Notes: generated from the sequence alone by a model not told the origin. Counted from the stretch's first letter, positions 12,132-20,745 are shown. The stretch is 64,000 nt of DNA from Erythrobacter sp. F6033 (GCF_023016005.1 NZ_JALKAZ010000001.1:372001-436000), one strand, 5' to 3'. Translations and numbers: made by a program.

Positions 12132-13186
12132 AGTGGTTTCCATTCTTCGTCTGCAGGCAGCGGGGCAAAGATACTGTCGATCAGAGCGTCGCTTACATCT
12201 TGCGGGGTTGCCGGATCCCATTTCGGATCATTGGTTTTGTCGGTGATCACGGCGCGCACGCCCTCTGAGAAATCGGGGCGGGTCAACACGCGCGATGCGA
12301 TGCGGTATTCCATCACCATATTGTCGGCAAAAGTTGGCAGGTCGAGGCTGGTCGCCAACTGGCGGAGCGCCACCTTGCAAGTCTGCGGGCTTTTCGTGCC
12401 GAGCGTATCGCGCTCTTTTTCAGCCCATGTATCGCCTTCGGCAATGGCAGCTTCAAGGCTAGCCAGAATGTCCTCGTATGTATCGGATGCGAAATGCTTC
12501 GCGATTTTGAGGGCGTTCCTTTCAATTCGAGCCTCAGGCGGAGTGCCGACCGGTTCTGAAAGAATCCCCGCGATACGGCTGGGGCGTTCGATAATTCGCG
12601 CCTTCAAGTCTTCGAGCATGTCGCTGGGCACATAGTGCGTTGCCAGACCAGTCCAATGCGCCTCTGCACCATCGAGCCGCGCGCCAGTCAGCGCGAGGAA
12701 TTGGCCAAGGCGACCGCCGAGCCGCGAAAGATACCAGCCGCCGCCAACATCGGGGAACAGGCCGATGCCAGTTTCCGGCATAGCAAACCGGGTATTTTCG
12801 GTTGCGACGCGGAATTTGGCGGGCTGGGAAATGCCTACGCCGCCGCCCATCGTGATCCCGTCCATAAAGGCGACCACAGGTTTGGTGTAGGTGAACAGCT
12901 GATGGTTGAGCTGATATTCGTCATGGAAGAATTTGCGGCCCGAAACGCCGCCATCGTTCAGCGCGGAATCCCGCAGAAAAGCGATGTCGCCGCCCGCGCA
13001 GAAACCACGCGAACCTTCAACATGATCGATAATGACGGCTTCGATCGCGTCATCATTCGCCCACTCGCTGAGCGCTGCGCTCATTGCATGGCACATCTCC
13101 AGCGTGAGAGCATGAAGCGCCTTTGGACGATTAAGCGAAATACGCCCAACCGGGCCGTCAATGCGTGTAATTACGTCTTGGGTCAT
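12128..13186 (-). CDS. 3-hydroxyisobutyryl-CoA hydrolase (crotonase family)
   Basis: 352 aa, the length typical of HIBYL-CoA hydrolases and longer than simple enoyl-CoA hydratases. RGFCAGGDIAFLRD marks the oxyanion hole and GIGLFPDVGGGWYLSRL is highly characteristic of this subfamily. It releases free 3-hydroxyisobutyrate, which mmsB then oxidises. It overlaps the downstream hydratase by four bases and sits 27 bases after the acyl-CoA dehydrogenase gene. Confidence 0.93.
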   Translation of the reverse strand: MTQDVITRIDGPVGRISLNRPKALHALTLEMCHAMSAALSEWANDDAIEAVIIDHVEGSRGFCAGGDIAFLRDSALNDGGVSGRKFFHDEYQLNHQLFTYTKPVVAFMDGITMGGGVGISQPAKFRVATENTRFAMPETGIGLFPDVGGGWYLSRLGGRLGQFLALTGARLDGAEAHWTGLATHYVPSDMLEDLKARIIERPSRIAGILSEPVGTPPEARIERNALKIAKHFASDTYEDILASLEAAIAEGDTWAEKERDTLGTKSPQTCKVALRQLATSLDLPTFADNMVMEYRIASRVLTRPDFSEGVRAVITDKTNDPKWDPATPQDVSDALIDSIFAPLPADEEWKPL

Positions 13187-13213
13187 GAAACCCCTTTCTA
13201 ATGTCCGCGCCGA

Positions 13214-14359
13214 TTACTGGCGCAGCAAATCCCGGCCCACGATCATGCGCATAACCTGGTTGGTGCCTTCGAGGATCGAATGCACGCGCAGATCGCGCCA
13301 GAACCGTTCGATCGGGTAATCTTTGAGATAGCCGTAGCCGCCGAACAGCTGGAGCGCATCATTGACGACCTTGCTGCCATTGTCAGTCGCAAGCCGTTTC
13401 GCCATCGCGGAAAAGCGCGATTTGTCTGGCGCATTGTCGGTGACTTTGGCGGCAGCAAGATAAAGCAGCGCGCGCGCGCTTTCTAGATCGGTCGCCATGT
13501 CCGCGAGCATAAACTGCGTGTTCTGAAAATCGGCGATCGGCGTGTCGAACTGCTTGCGATCCTTGGTGTAGGCAATCGCTTCGTCCAGACACCGTTGAGC
13601 CCCGCCAAGTGAGCAGGCGCCGATGTTAAGGCGTCCGCCGTCGAGCCCCATCATCGCAAAGCGGAAGCCTTCGCCTTCATCACCGACACGGTTGGTGACG
13701 GGAATGCGCGCGTCTTCAAAAATGACCTGCGCGGTAGGGGAAGCGTTCCAGCCCAATTTTTTCTCCGGCGCGCCGAAACTGACGCCGGGTGTGTCTTTGT
13801 CGATCACGAGGCAGGTGATGCCTTTTGTCTTGTGATCGCTCGTGCGGACCATGGTCACGTAAACATCGTTCACGCCGCCGCCGGAAATGAACTGTTTCGT
13901 GCCGTTCAAGACATAGTGATCGCCATTCAGAACCGCGTTAGTCTTGAGGCCCGCGGCGTCCGAACCGCTGCCCGGCTCGGTCAGGCAATAGCTCGCGATT
14001 TTCTCCATGCTGATCAGGTCGGGCAAATACCGTTCTTTCACATCCGCATTGCCGAATGTGTCGATCATCCAAGCGGCCATATTGTGGATGGAGATAAAGG
14101 CGCTGGTCGTCGGGCAGCCATAGGCCATCGCTTCCATAATCAGCGCAGCTTCAAGCCGGCCAAGCCCGATGCCGCCTGATTCCTCTGAGACGTAAATCGC
14201 GCCAAAGCCCAGCTCGGCGGTTTGCTTGATCACGTCTTTGGGGAAGATATGTTTCTCATCCCATTCTCCGGCGTGCGGAGTGATGTTGTCGGCGGTGAAT
14301 CGCTGCGCCATTTCCTGGATCGCAAGCTGATCTTCGGTGAGCTGAAATTGTCCTGTCAT
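13214..14359 (-). CDS. Acyl-CoA dehydrogenase, probable isobutyryl-CoA dehydrogenase
   Basis: 381 aa. FAD-dependent dehydrogenation of a branched acyl-CoA. The motif YCLTEPGSGSDAAGL near residue 122, and LEGTNQVMRMIV near the C-terminus are standard acyl-CoA dehydrogenase blocks. Position at the head of the valine block (followed by HIBYL-CoA hydrolase, hydratase, mmsB) points to isobutyryl-CoA as substrate; the sequence alone does not prove the chain specificity. First gene of the operon, with about 135 bp to the divergent gene at 14497. Confidence 0.92.
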   Translation of the reverse strand: MTGQFQLTEDQLAIQEMAQRFTADNITPHAGEWDEKHIFPKDVIKQTAELGFGAIYVSEESGGIGLGRLEAALIMEAMAYGCPTTSAFISIHNMAAWMIDTFGNADVKERYLPDLISMEKIASYCLTEPGSGSDAAGLKTNAVLNGDHYVLNGTKQFISGGGVNDVYVTMVRTSDHKTKGITCLVIDKDTPGVSFGAPEKKLGWNASPTAQVIFEDARIPVTNRVGDEGEGFRFAMMGLDGGRLNIGACSLGGAQRCLDEAIAYTKDRKQFDTPIADFQNTQFMLADMATDLESARALLYLAAAKVTDNAPDKSRFSAMAKRLATDNGSKVVNDALQLFGGYGYLKDYPIERFWRDLRVHSILEGTNQVMRMIVGRDLLRQ

Positions 14360-14496
14360 ATGCCCGCATCTACCCCGCTTCGCGGCGCGAGAAAAGGGCT
14401 GGCAGACTGCGGGATTTACTTGGCACGAAGCAGAAAGCCGCGAAAAAGTTTTCGCAAGGATGTAACCAATTTCGCTCGCTTAACGTAGCTAATGAT

Positions 14497-14904
14497 ATGA
14501 ACATGCAAAAAGCGAAGCTCTTGATAGTCTATAACGCGGATGGAGGTGCGCTGAATATGCTCCTTCATGCGCTGCATAAACAGTTCGCTCCTGACACCTA
14601 TCCATGTTCGCTTTGCGCCCTGACATATGGGCCGGTTTCGATGCGCGGCGAGTGGAAACAATTCCTAGACGACCTGCCGATGGACGTTGTTTTCCATCAC
14701 CGCGATGATTTTGCAGCAGACTATCCGGGAGAGAGCCATGATCTGCCCGCAATCCTCATTGCCGAACCGGGCAGACGGCTGCGCACCATAGTTGGCGCAC
14801 AAGAGTTCGATGCGATGGAGAGCCTGAGCGATCTGATTGTTGACGTTGAAAGCAAAGTCGAGATTGAGCGTGTTAATATGTCGTTTGTTCGGGTCTCGGT
14901 TTAG
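14497..14904 (+). CDS. Conserved hypothetical protein with a CxxC-like motif
   Basis: 135 aa, not assigned to a named family. It begins AKLLIVYNADGGALNMLL and contains TYPCSLCALTYGPVSMR with two cysteines three apart, then W-K-F and an FHHRDDF segment. The conserved-looking YPCxLCALTYG block resembles an uncharacterised soluble family I have seen in proteobacteria, possibly redox or metal related; that is a guess. ATG at 14503 is an alternative start. It runs convergently into the RidA gene and overlaps it by four bases. Confidence 0.75.
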   Translation: MNMQKAKLLIVYNADGGALNMLLHALHKQFAPDTYPCSLCALTYGPVSMRGEWKQFLDDLPMDVVFHHRDDFAADYPGESHDLPAILIAEPGRRLRTIVGAQEFDAMESLSDLIVDVESKVEIERVNMSFVRVSV

Positions 14905-15293
14905 GCTTCACAAACAATTGCTTCGGCCTCGATTTCAATCTTCCATTCCGCGCGGCACAGCCAAGCAACGCCGGCCATAGTTGCGGCGGGCTTGGCCTCT
15001 CCGAAATAGCGCGCATGAACATCGCCAACCGCAGCCTGATCATCGAAATCGGTCAGCAGCATGCGGGTGCGGACGACATCTTTCGCGCTGCCGCCCAAGT
15101 CTTCGATAGCTTTCACAATCAATTCGCAGCAGCGCACAGCCTGTTCAGCTGCTCCGCCCGGCGTTGTTCTGCCATCGGGCTCAATCGGCCCTGTTCCGGC
15201 GACAACAATCCTGTTGCCATCTCTCACCGCGCGGCAGAAACCGAATTGGGCTTCAAACGGAGACCCTGAGCTTGTGCGAGAGCGCGTACTCAT
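14901..15293 (-). CDS. RidA family protein (enamine/imine deaminase type)
   Basis: 130 aa. YjgF/YER057c/UK114 fold: VVAGTGPIEPDGRTTPGG, an EQAVRCCELIVKAIEDLG helix, and VVRTRMLLTDFDDQAAV. The Arg that binds carboxylates in RidA proteins appears to be present (VVRTRM). Its start overlaps the stop of the I78-like gene (ATGA), so it is the last gene of a four-gene coupled run. The substrate is unknown. Confidence 0.88.
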   Translation of the reverse strand: MSTRSRTSSGSPFEAQFGFCRAVRDGNRIVVAGTGPIEPDGRTTPGGAAEQAVRCCELIVKAIEDLGGSAKDVVRTRMLLTDFDDQAAVGDVHARYFGEAKPAATMAGVAWLCRAEWKIEIEAEAIVCEA

Positions 15294-15607
15294 CCGCAGG
15301 TTATCGCTGTGATCGTCATCGTTTCATCATAGCGGACATTCACGCGGGTTTCGCTGTAATCCATCGTCCATGCCGAATTGGGCGGACCCCATCGCAGGCT
15401 TTTCGCACCGGTTTCCTCGCGGATTACCAGACCCAGCTCCTGCGTTACCTTTTCGCCGACATGATGCTGCGCAAAAGAGGCGTCGCATGTCATGCCGAGT
15501 GGGCGTTTGATGGGTTCAGCAGGGTCGACGCTCGTTTCCGGCGCCGAGTAGCTTCCGGTGCAGGCCGCCAGGCAAAGCGACATGGCGAAGGCGAGAGCTA
15601 TCCTCAT
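15290..15607 (-). CDS. Peptidase inhibitor I78-family lipoprotein
   Basis: 105 aa. The start at 15607 overlaps the upstream stop by four bases. MRIALAFAMSLCLAACTGSY is a lipoprotein signal with lipobox LAAC. The mature part has CDASFAQHHVGEKVTQEL, GAKSLRWGPPNSAWTMDY and RVNVRYDETMTITAITCG, a good match to the I78 inhibitor pattern. Such proteins are thought to protect the cell against serine proteases. Encoded with a polysaccharide deacetylase and another lipoprotein. Confidence 0.85.
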   Translation of the reverse strand: MRIALAFAMSLCLAACTGSYSAPETSVDPAEPIKRPLGMTCDASFAQHHVGEKVTQELGLVIREETGAKSLRWGPPNSAWTMDYSETRVNVRYDETMTITAITCG

Positions 15608-16110
15608 TCGCTTTCCCCGTCGGCCGGGCATTTTTTGCTGGGGTATTCATCGGCTTGCTTCGGCTGTTCGCCATCGGATGTGTGCAAGCGCAAATCGTCG
15701 CCTTCACCCATCAGCGAAAACCGCGTCGATTGCTCCCATGTCTCGCCTTCGCCTTCCACCGCGAGGGTGACGATCGTGTCCTCTCCATCGGCTGAAACCG
15801 CGTTCACCGTGCCAATGGACTCGTAAAACAGGATTTCGTCAGCGGAGACTTCCATCCGCAAATCGCTTTCGAGCGCGCATGTCCCGCCTTCGTAATCCCA
15901 GACGCCCTGAAAACGGACCGGGATGATCGCGGCATCGGTGGTGTTGGCTTCATCGGTTTCCGGGATCGGGCCTGCGCCGTCACCGATACCGCCATCCGGT
16001 TCGACCGGTATGGGTGTTTCAATCGGGGTAGGCTCGGCTGGATCAGGGGCGGCGCCGCAAGCGGACACCGCCGCTGCCAGCACTAAACAGACCGTGTTAC
16101 GCATTGTCAT
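15604..16110 (-). CDS. Hypothetical lipoprotein
   Basis: 168 aa. Start at 16110 overlaps the stop of the deacetylase gene (ATGA). The signal RNTVCLVLAAAVSACGAAP has a lipobox VSAC. A Pro/Glu/Asp-rich linker (about residues 24-55) precedes a small beta-rich domain with FQGVWDYEGGTCALESD and a C-terminal Cys, so one disulfide is possible. No family recognised. Located between a cell-wall-type deacetylase and an I78 inhibitor, it probably works in the envelope. Confidence 0.8.
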   Translation of the reverse strand: MTMRNTVCLVLAAAVSACGAAPDPAEPTPIETPIPVEPDGGIGDGAGPIPETDEANTTDAAIIPVRFQGVWDYEGGTCALESDLRMEVSADEILFYESIGTVNAVSADGEDTIVTLAVEGEGETWEQSTRFSLMGEGDDLRLHTSDGEQPKQADEYPSKKCPADGESE

Positions 16111-17069
16111 TCCTTTGGCTCTTCCGCATCGACCAACACGCGCTCGCGAAACAGCTCGCCCGCAACGCGTGTATCATTTCGCTCGTACCAGCGTGGGGCG
16201 GGCATTCCGCGTTCCCAAGCTATCATCTCTATAATCGTGCCCTGTGAATACGGCACATCGGGCATCTCATTTGCGATGGGATCAGCATAGGCCTCGTCCG
16301 CGGTGATGATCTCCCAGCCAGCGACTTGCAGCGCAGCGATAAGATCGGGCAAAGCAAGGACAGTCAGATCGCTTTCGTGCAGCAACATCACATGCGCTGG
16401 CGAGCGTCCGAGGGTTTCTCTTGCGATCCGGTCATAAGCAGCAGCTGCACCGACATGGCTTTCAACGAATAGCGCCTTAAGCGCATCCATATTGACCGTC
16501 TTACCAGCACGCACCGCCCTGCCGAACTCGGCGTCGTAGAACCAGTCGGAGGCATCGACAGTTACATAGCCATTGCGCAACCCCATCTCATCTAGGGTAC
16601 CGCGTATGGCATCGCGTTTCACCTTGTCTTTGCCGCCTTCATCCAGAAACGGAAATCGGAACCAAGGACGATTGCCTTTGCGCCCGTCAAGCCAGTCTGC
16701 CGCAGCGCGAATATTGTTGATGTAGATTTGCGTATCAGTGTCGCGCAGCTGCGGGTGCGAGAATGTGTGATTGGCAATCACATGACCCGCAGCGACATAG
16801 GCAGCAATGCGAGCCTTGCCGCCCGGCTTTTCCGCGAGCTTGCCCGGGTTGATGAAAAACGCCGCCTGTTTGACGCCGCCCCCATGCAAAGCTGCGATCA
16901 GGCGGATCGATCGCTCGTCATCGGAATAGAGTGCGCCTTCAAATCGCGGCGTATCGTCAAAGCTTAGCGCGATACGCTTGACCGGTGTTCCTTCAGCGGC
17001 TTCCTCCGCAGCCAATGCCCCCGGTAACAAGGCCGCAAAAAGCATCAGCATCGAGCGCAGAAAAGGCAA
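16107..17069 (-). CDS. Secreted polysaccharide deacetylase (NodB homology)
   Basis: About 320 aa. IALSFDDTPRFEGA carries the first NodB motif with the catalytic Asp pair, HTFSHPQL is the zinc-binding His motif, and MLLHESDLTV is the last motif. A signal peptide PFLRSMLMLFAALLPGALAA is visible. The start is uncertain: TTG at 17067-17069 (five bases past mmsA, GGGG upstream) gives a signal with a positive charge, ATG at 17051 gives a shorter one. It removes acyl groups from a surface polysaccharide or peptidoglycan; the substrate cannot be told. Overlaps the next lipoprotein gene. Confidence 0.85.
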   Translation of the reverse strand: MPFLRSMLMLFAALLPGALAAEEAAEGTPVKRIALSFDDTPRFEGALYSDDERSIRLIAALHGGGVKQAAFFINPGKLAEKPGGKARIAAYVAAGHVIANHTFSHPQLRDTDTQIYINNIRAAADWLDGRKGNRPWFRFPFLDEGGKDKVKRDAIRGTLDEMGLRNGYVTVDASDWFYDAEFGRAVRAGKTVNMDALKALFVESHVGAAAAYDRIARETLGRSPAHVMLLHESDLTVLALPDLIAALQVAGWEIITADEAYADPIANEMPDVPYSQGTIIEMIAWERGMPAPRWYERNDTRVAGELFRERVLVDAEEPKE

Positions 17070-17074
17070 ATCAA

Positions 17075-18568
17075 TTACCCCATGGTTGGAATGATAAAGG
17101 CGTTCGATCCATCGCCGCCGCCATCGGGCCAGCGCTGGGTGACTTTCTTGTTCTTCGTCCAGAACGCGAGGCCTTCTGTACCGTATTGATCGATATCGCC
17201 AAAGCCTGACCGCTTCCACCCGCCAAAGCTGTGATAACTGACTGGTACAGGGATTGGCACGTTCACGCCGACCATGCCGACCTGAACGCGGCTTGCAAAT
17301 TCGCGCGCGGCGTGGCCGTTGCGGGTGAAGATCGCGACACCGTTGCCGTATTGATGCTCGCTCGGCAGACGCACAGCATCTTCGAAGTCTTTGGCGCGTA
17401 CGATCTGAAGCACGGGGCCAAAGATTTCTTCCTGATAGCTTTTCATCTGCTCGGTGACGCCATCGATTAGGGTCGGGCCGACAAAGAAGCCGTCCTCATG
17501 TCCTTGCAGCGTAAAGCCGCGACCATCGATTACGATCTCGCTGCCCTCTTCCTCGGCAGTGGTGATCCATTGTTCGACGCGGGCTTTGTGCTCAGGGGTG
17601 ACAACCGGGCCATAATGGGCATCGGGATCGTTGGAGACGCCAACGCGCAATGCGTTGATCGCCGGGATCAGTTTTTCGCGCAGGCGGTTGGCGGTGTCTT
17701 CGCCAACCGGCACGACGACGGGCAGAGCCATGCAGCGCTCACCTGCGGAGCCGAACGCGGCGCCAGTCAGGTCATTCACAACCTGATCGAGATCGGCATC
17801 GGGCATGACAATGCCGTGGTTTTTCGCGCCGCCAAATGCCTGCACGCGCTTCGCATTGGCCGTGCCGCGCGAGTAGATATATTGCGCGATGTCGGACGAT
17901 CCGACGAAGCTGATCGCTGGAATATCTGGGTGATCGATAATCGCGTCGACCATTTCTTTGTCACCGTGGACCACTTGCAGCAGACCTTCAGGAGCGCCCG
18001 CTTCAACGAACAGTTCGGCGAGGCGCACGGGCACGCTTGGATCGCGCTCGGACGGTTTCAGGATGAAGGCGTTGCCCGCTGCGCAGGCCATGCCGAACAT
18101 CCACATCGGGATCATTGCGGGAAAGTTGAACGGGGTGATGCCCGCGCCGATGCCGAGCGGTTGACGCATCGAGAAAACATCAATGCCCGGCCCTGCGCCT
18201 TGTGTGAATTCGCCCTTCAAGACCTGCGGGATGCCGCAGGCATACTCGATCACTTCAAGCCCACGTTGGACGTCGCCTTTGGCATCGTCGACAACCTTGC
18301 CGTGCTCGGAGGAAAGCAGCTCGGCGAGGCTCTGCATGTTCGCTTCGATCAGCTCTTTGAACTTGAACATCACACGGGCGCGTTTCTGCGGGTTGGTCGC
18401 GGCCCATTCCGGCTGGACTTTTTTCGCCGTTTCTACAGCCTGATCGAGCAGGGATGCGCCAGCCAGCGGAACCTCGGCCTGAACTTCGCCAGTCGACGGG
18501 TTCCATATCTGGTGCTTGCGCGTGGGGGCAGGGCTGTCTCCGACGATGAAGTGATCAACCTGGCGCAT
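17075..18568 (-). CDS. mmsA: CoA-acylating methylmalonate-semialdehyde dehydrogenase
   Basis: 497 aa from MRQVDHFIVGD; GAGAGGAATAATC precedes the ATG. It converts methylmalonate semialdehyde to propionyl-CoA and CO2, the last step of valine degradation. NPSTGEVQAEVPL, ITPFNFPAMIPMWMF and GSAGERCMALPV (catalytic Cys) are MmsA signatures. The other valine genes lie 3 kb downstream on the same strand, separated by the deacetylase group. Propionyl-CoA could feed the acyl-CoA carboxylase encoded at 24.8-28.5 kb. Confidence 0.96.
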   Translation of the reverse strand: MRQVDHFIVGDSPAPTRKHQIWNPSTGEVQAEVPLAGASLLDQAVETAKKVQPEWAATNPQKRARVMFKFKELIEANMQSLAELLSSEHGKVVDDAKGDVQRGLEVIEYACGIPQVLKGEFTQGAGPGIDVFSMRQPLGIGAGITPFNFPAMIPMWMFGMACAAGNAFILKPSERDPSVPVRLAELFVEAGAPEGLLQVVHGDKEMVDAIIDHPDIPAISFVGSSDIAQYIYSRGTANAKRVQAFGGAKNHGIVMPDADLDQVVNDLTGAAFGSAGERCMALPVVVPVGEDTANRLREKLIPAINALRVGVSNDPDAHYGPVVTPEHKARVEQWITTAEEEGSEIVIDGRGFTLQGHEDGFFVGPTLIDGVTEQMKSYQEEIFGPVLQIVRAKDFEDAVRLPSEHQYGNGVAIFTRNGHAAREFASRVQVGMVGVNVPIPVPVSYHSFGGWKRSGFGDIDQYGTEGLAFWTKNKKVTQRWPDGGGDGSNAFIIPTMG

Positions 18569-18654
18569 GATTATTCCTCTCGAGTTTACGATTCTGACAC
18601 TCTCCGTAGCGTTAGCGGCGCACGAAGCCAATCACTGGTGTCGCAAGGTAAGGT

Positions 18655-18677
18655 CTCACAGGCGACTTTGCTGTGAG
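18655..18677. promoter_or_regulatory. Inverted repeat, candidate enhancer-binding-protein site
   Basis: Perfect dyad CTCACAG-N9-CTGTGAG. Its centre is about 125 bp upstream of the sigma-54-like promoter at 18790, a typical distance for a bacterial enhancer-binding protein site. It also lies within the mmsA upstream region, so a repressor role for mmsA is an alternative. The assignment is inference. Confidence 0.4.
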
Positions 18678-18789
18678 CGAAAACGTACACCCCAAACATA
18701 GGTGAAATTTCCCAACTATCCGAATTGCGGTCCTAGCGGTGTGACGCGCTACCAGCGCAAACTCGCAGTTTTCTGCGGTTTCTTCAGTT

Positions 18790-18805
18790 TGGCACAGCTC
18801 CTGCA
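18790..18805 (+). promoter_or_regulatory. Sigma-54 (RpoN) type -24/-12 promoter
   Basis: TGGCACAGCTCCTGCA matches the consensus TGGCAC-N5-TTGCA with one change and keeps the GG-N10-GC spacing. It lies 64 bp upstream of the first 37-aa gene. A small dyad (CGCAG-TTTT-CTGCG, 18764-18777) sits just upstream and a GCGGGA/TCCCGC hairpin (18822-18836) would lie in the leader. The match is seen directly; the activity is inferred. Confidence 0.55.
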
Positions 18806-18868
18806 GAGTACGTTTCATCCAGCGGGATGGTCCCGCCAGACACGAAACAAGCATCAGGAGACTTCACC

Positions 18869-18982
18869 ATGTTCACTACCGAAACCAACAACACCGTTCT
18901 CGCAGCCGTATTTTCGCTCAGCATTTCTGCGGTTCTTTTTGCCACTGCCGTCGTCCCAGCCAGCCCAAGCCTTTTCGCTTAA
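18869..18982 (+). CDS. 37-aa membrane microprotein, copy 1
   Basis: A 37-codon frame with a good ribosome site (CAGGAG, 10 bases before ATG). The peptide begins MFTTETNNTVLAAVFSLSIS, continues with a hydrophobic VLFATAVV stretch forming one predicted membrane span, and ends PASPSLFA. A second, clearly related gene follows 24 bp later (27 of 37 residues identical), which supports both being real. No family recognised. The sigma-54-like promoter upstream suggests stress- or activator-dependent expression. Confidence 0.65.
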   Translation: MFTTETNNTVLAAVFSLSISAVLFATAVVPASPSLFA

Positions 18983-19006
18983 GCGCCTATTTCAGGAGAA
19001 TTCGCC

Positions 19007-19120
19007 ATGACCAACACAGACACCAATTCGACCGTCCTCGCAGCCATTTTCTCGCTCAGCATTTCGGCCATTCTCTTCGCCACGGCGATTGTCTCGGCCA
19101 GCCCAGGCGTTTTCGCCTGA
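19007..19120 (+). CDS. 37-aa membrane microprotein, copy 2
   Basis: Tandem paralogue of the preceding gene with the same length and ribosome site (CAGGAGAATTCGCC). The peptide begins MTNTDTNSTVLAAIFSLSIS and ends SASPGVFA. Substitutions relative to copy 1 are conservative in the membrane span (V to I), which indicates selection on the protein. It ends 14 bases before the converging SDR gene. Function unknown. Confidence 0.65.
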   Translation: MTNTDTNSTVLAAIFSLSISAILFATAIVSASPGVFA

Positions 19121-19133
19121 TCGCTCGACACAA

Positions 19134-19928
19134 TTATTTGGGCGGCATTCTAATCGCGCCGTCCAGCCTGAATTGATGGCCGTTAATATACGAATTGCCA
19201 GCAATCTCACAAATGAGAGACGCAAACTCTTCGGGCTCGCCAAGGCGTTTTGGGAAGGGCACACTAGCGTTCAACTGATCCCACATCTGCGGATTTCTAT
19301 CTTTCATTCCCAGCATCAAAGGCGTCGCAAAAATGCCGGGCATCACGGAGTTCACCCGAATGCCCAAATCCATCAGATCGCGCGCCATCGGCAGAACCAT
19401 GCCGTTCACGCCCGATTTACAGCTTCCATAAATTGTCTGGCCGATTTGGCCGTCCTGCGCCGCGACGCTCGCGGTGAGCGTGATTGATCCTCGTTCCCCA
19501 TCATCATTGACCGGATCGGAGTTTGCCATCCCCAAGGCGGAGATGCTGGCGATCCGATAACTCGCGACCAGAATGCCTTGCGCGCCGAACTCGTAATCCT
19601 CGGTTGAAAGCCGTTTGTAGCCGCCCGCTGTTTTATCAAACCCGATGGTCTTGCCGCGTTTCGAAGCCATCGCGCAGTGTACTGTCACACGCTCCTGACC
19701 ATTGGCAGCGCGCGCTGCAGCAAAGCCCGCTTCGACGCTCTCTTCATCCATGATGTCGACATGATGGAACGTGCCGCCGATAGCTTTTGCGTGTTCTTCC
19801 CCAGCTTCATCATTGATGTCGAAAATCGCGACTTTCATGCCTTTTTTCGCAAGCGCCGCCGCGCTGGCCCGGCCAAGTCCCGATGCTCCGCCTGTTACGA
19901 CGGCCGCCATGCCTGTTTCCAATTTCAT
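19134..19928 (-). CDS. Short-chain dehydrogenase/reductase
   Basis: 264 aa. TGGASGLGRASA is the cofactor-binding TGxxxGxG loop and VAIFDIND suggests NAD rather than NADP. The catalytic set is visible as TASVAAQ and YGSCK (YxxxK). The usual NNAG structural motif is replaced by HCAMAS. The overall layout resembles type-2 3-hydroxyacyl-CoA dehydrogenases (HSD10-like), but the substrate is not certain. It is transcribed towards the microprotein genes. Confidence 0.88.
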   Translation of the reverse strand: MKLETGMAAVVTGGASGLGRASAAALAKKGMKVAIFDINDEAGEEHAKAIGGTFHHVDIMDEESVEAGFAAARAANGQERVTVHCAMASKRGKTIGFDKTAGGYKRLSTEDYEFGAQGILVASYRIASISALGMANSDPVNDDGERGSITLTASVAAQDGQIGQTIYGSCKSGVNGMVLPMARDLMDLGIRVNSVMPGIFATPLMLGMKDRNPQMWDQLNASVPFPKRLGEPEEFASLICEIAGNSYINGHQFRLDGAIRMPPK

Positions 19929-20041
19929 AATCTCTCCTATGCGTCTCTCTCGCTTCCATCCTTAGCCTGAATTTTCGACGCCGCGATAGGGCAAGCATGC
20001 GGAGGCTGGCGCAGCGTGACTGGCATGCTAGGGCAGGTTCC

Positions 20042-20605
20042 ATGGACGCTTTCATGTTCACATTGCTGCTGACATTTATCATCGCGCTTGGTGGGCGTGA
20101 CCAGATGATCATCGCGCAATTCTCTGACGAGCTTGAGAAAACCACTGGTCTGCTGATTTTGGGCATGGCGTGCGCCGCGGCAAGTGCGGCGGCGATGGCT
20201 TATGCCGGATGGACAATAGCCGCGATGTTGCCCGATCGTGCGGCCAATATGCTGGTTGCCATCGCGCTGGCATTTGCCGGTTTAGAGCTGTTCTGGCCGA
20301 TCAAGCTTAAGCGAATGAAGGAACCGACACGCAGCTATATCGCCATTGGCGCAGTCGTGCTCCTCCGGCAATTTGGCGATGCGGCGCGGTTTGTGATTTT
20401 CGCTTTTGCTGCGCAGGCCGTGTATCCGGTTGTCACGATCTTGGGCGGCGCATTGGGCGGCATGGCAGCGATCGCGCTGGGCTGGGCCGCTGGTAAAGCG
20501 CGGCTGGATCAATATCCGCTGTATTATGTCCGCATTTTTATAGGTGCGTGTTTGATTGTTGCGGCGCTTTTCATCGGATTGAACGCTCGTTTCGCGGAGC
20601 TGTGA
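20042..20605 (+). CDS. GDT1/TMEM165-like (UPF0016-like) membrane protein
   Basis: 187 aa from ATG at 20042. About six hydrophobic segments in two halves, as in the UPF0016 cation transporter family. The family's E-x-G-D-K/R-T/S motifs are degenerate: LGGRDQ in the first half and FGDAARF in the second. If it belongs to the family it may move Mn2+ or Ca2+, but the altered motifs leave this open. Divergent from the SDR gene and upstream of dps. Confidence 0.6.
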   Translation: MDAFMFTLLLTFIIALGGRDQMIIAQFSDELEKTTGLLILGMACAAASAAAMAYAGWTIAAMLPDRAANMLVAIALAFAGLELFWPIKLKRMKEPTRSYIAIGAVVLLRQFGDAARFVIFAFAAQAVYPVVTILGGALGGMAAIALGWAAGKARLDQYPLYYVRIFIGACLIVAALFIGLNARFAEL

Positions 20606-20745
20606 TCGGATTATTCGATTTTTGCGATCTGATTTTTCTCGAAACAAATCCATAGCTTAGTCGTTGGTTGGTTGAAGAAATACACGGCGACCGCTTCCCC
20701 TTTTGCAGGCGGTCATCCCGTTTAACACCAATCAGGAGGACAAGT

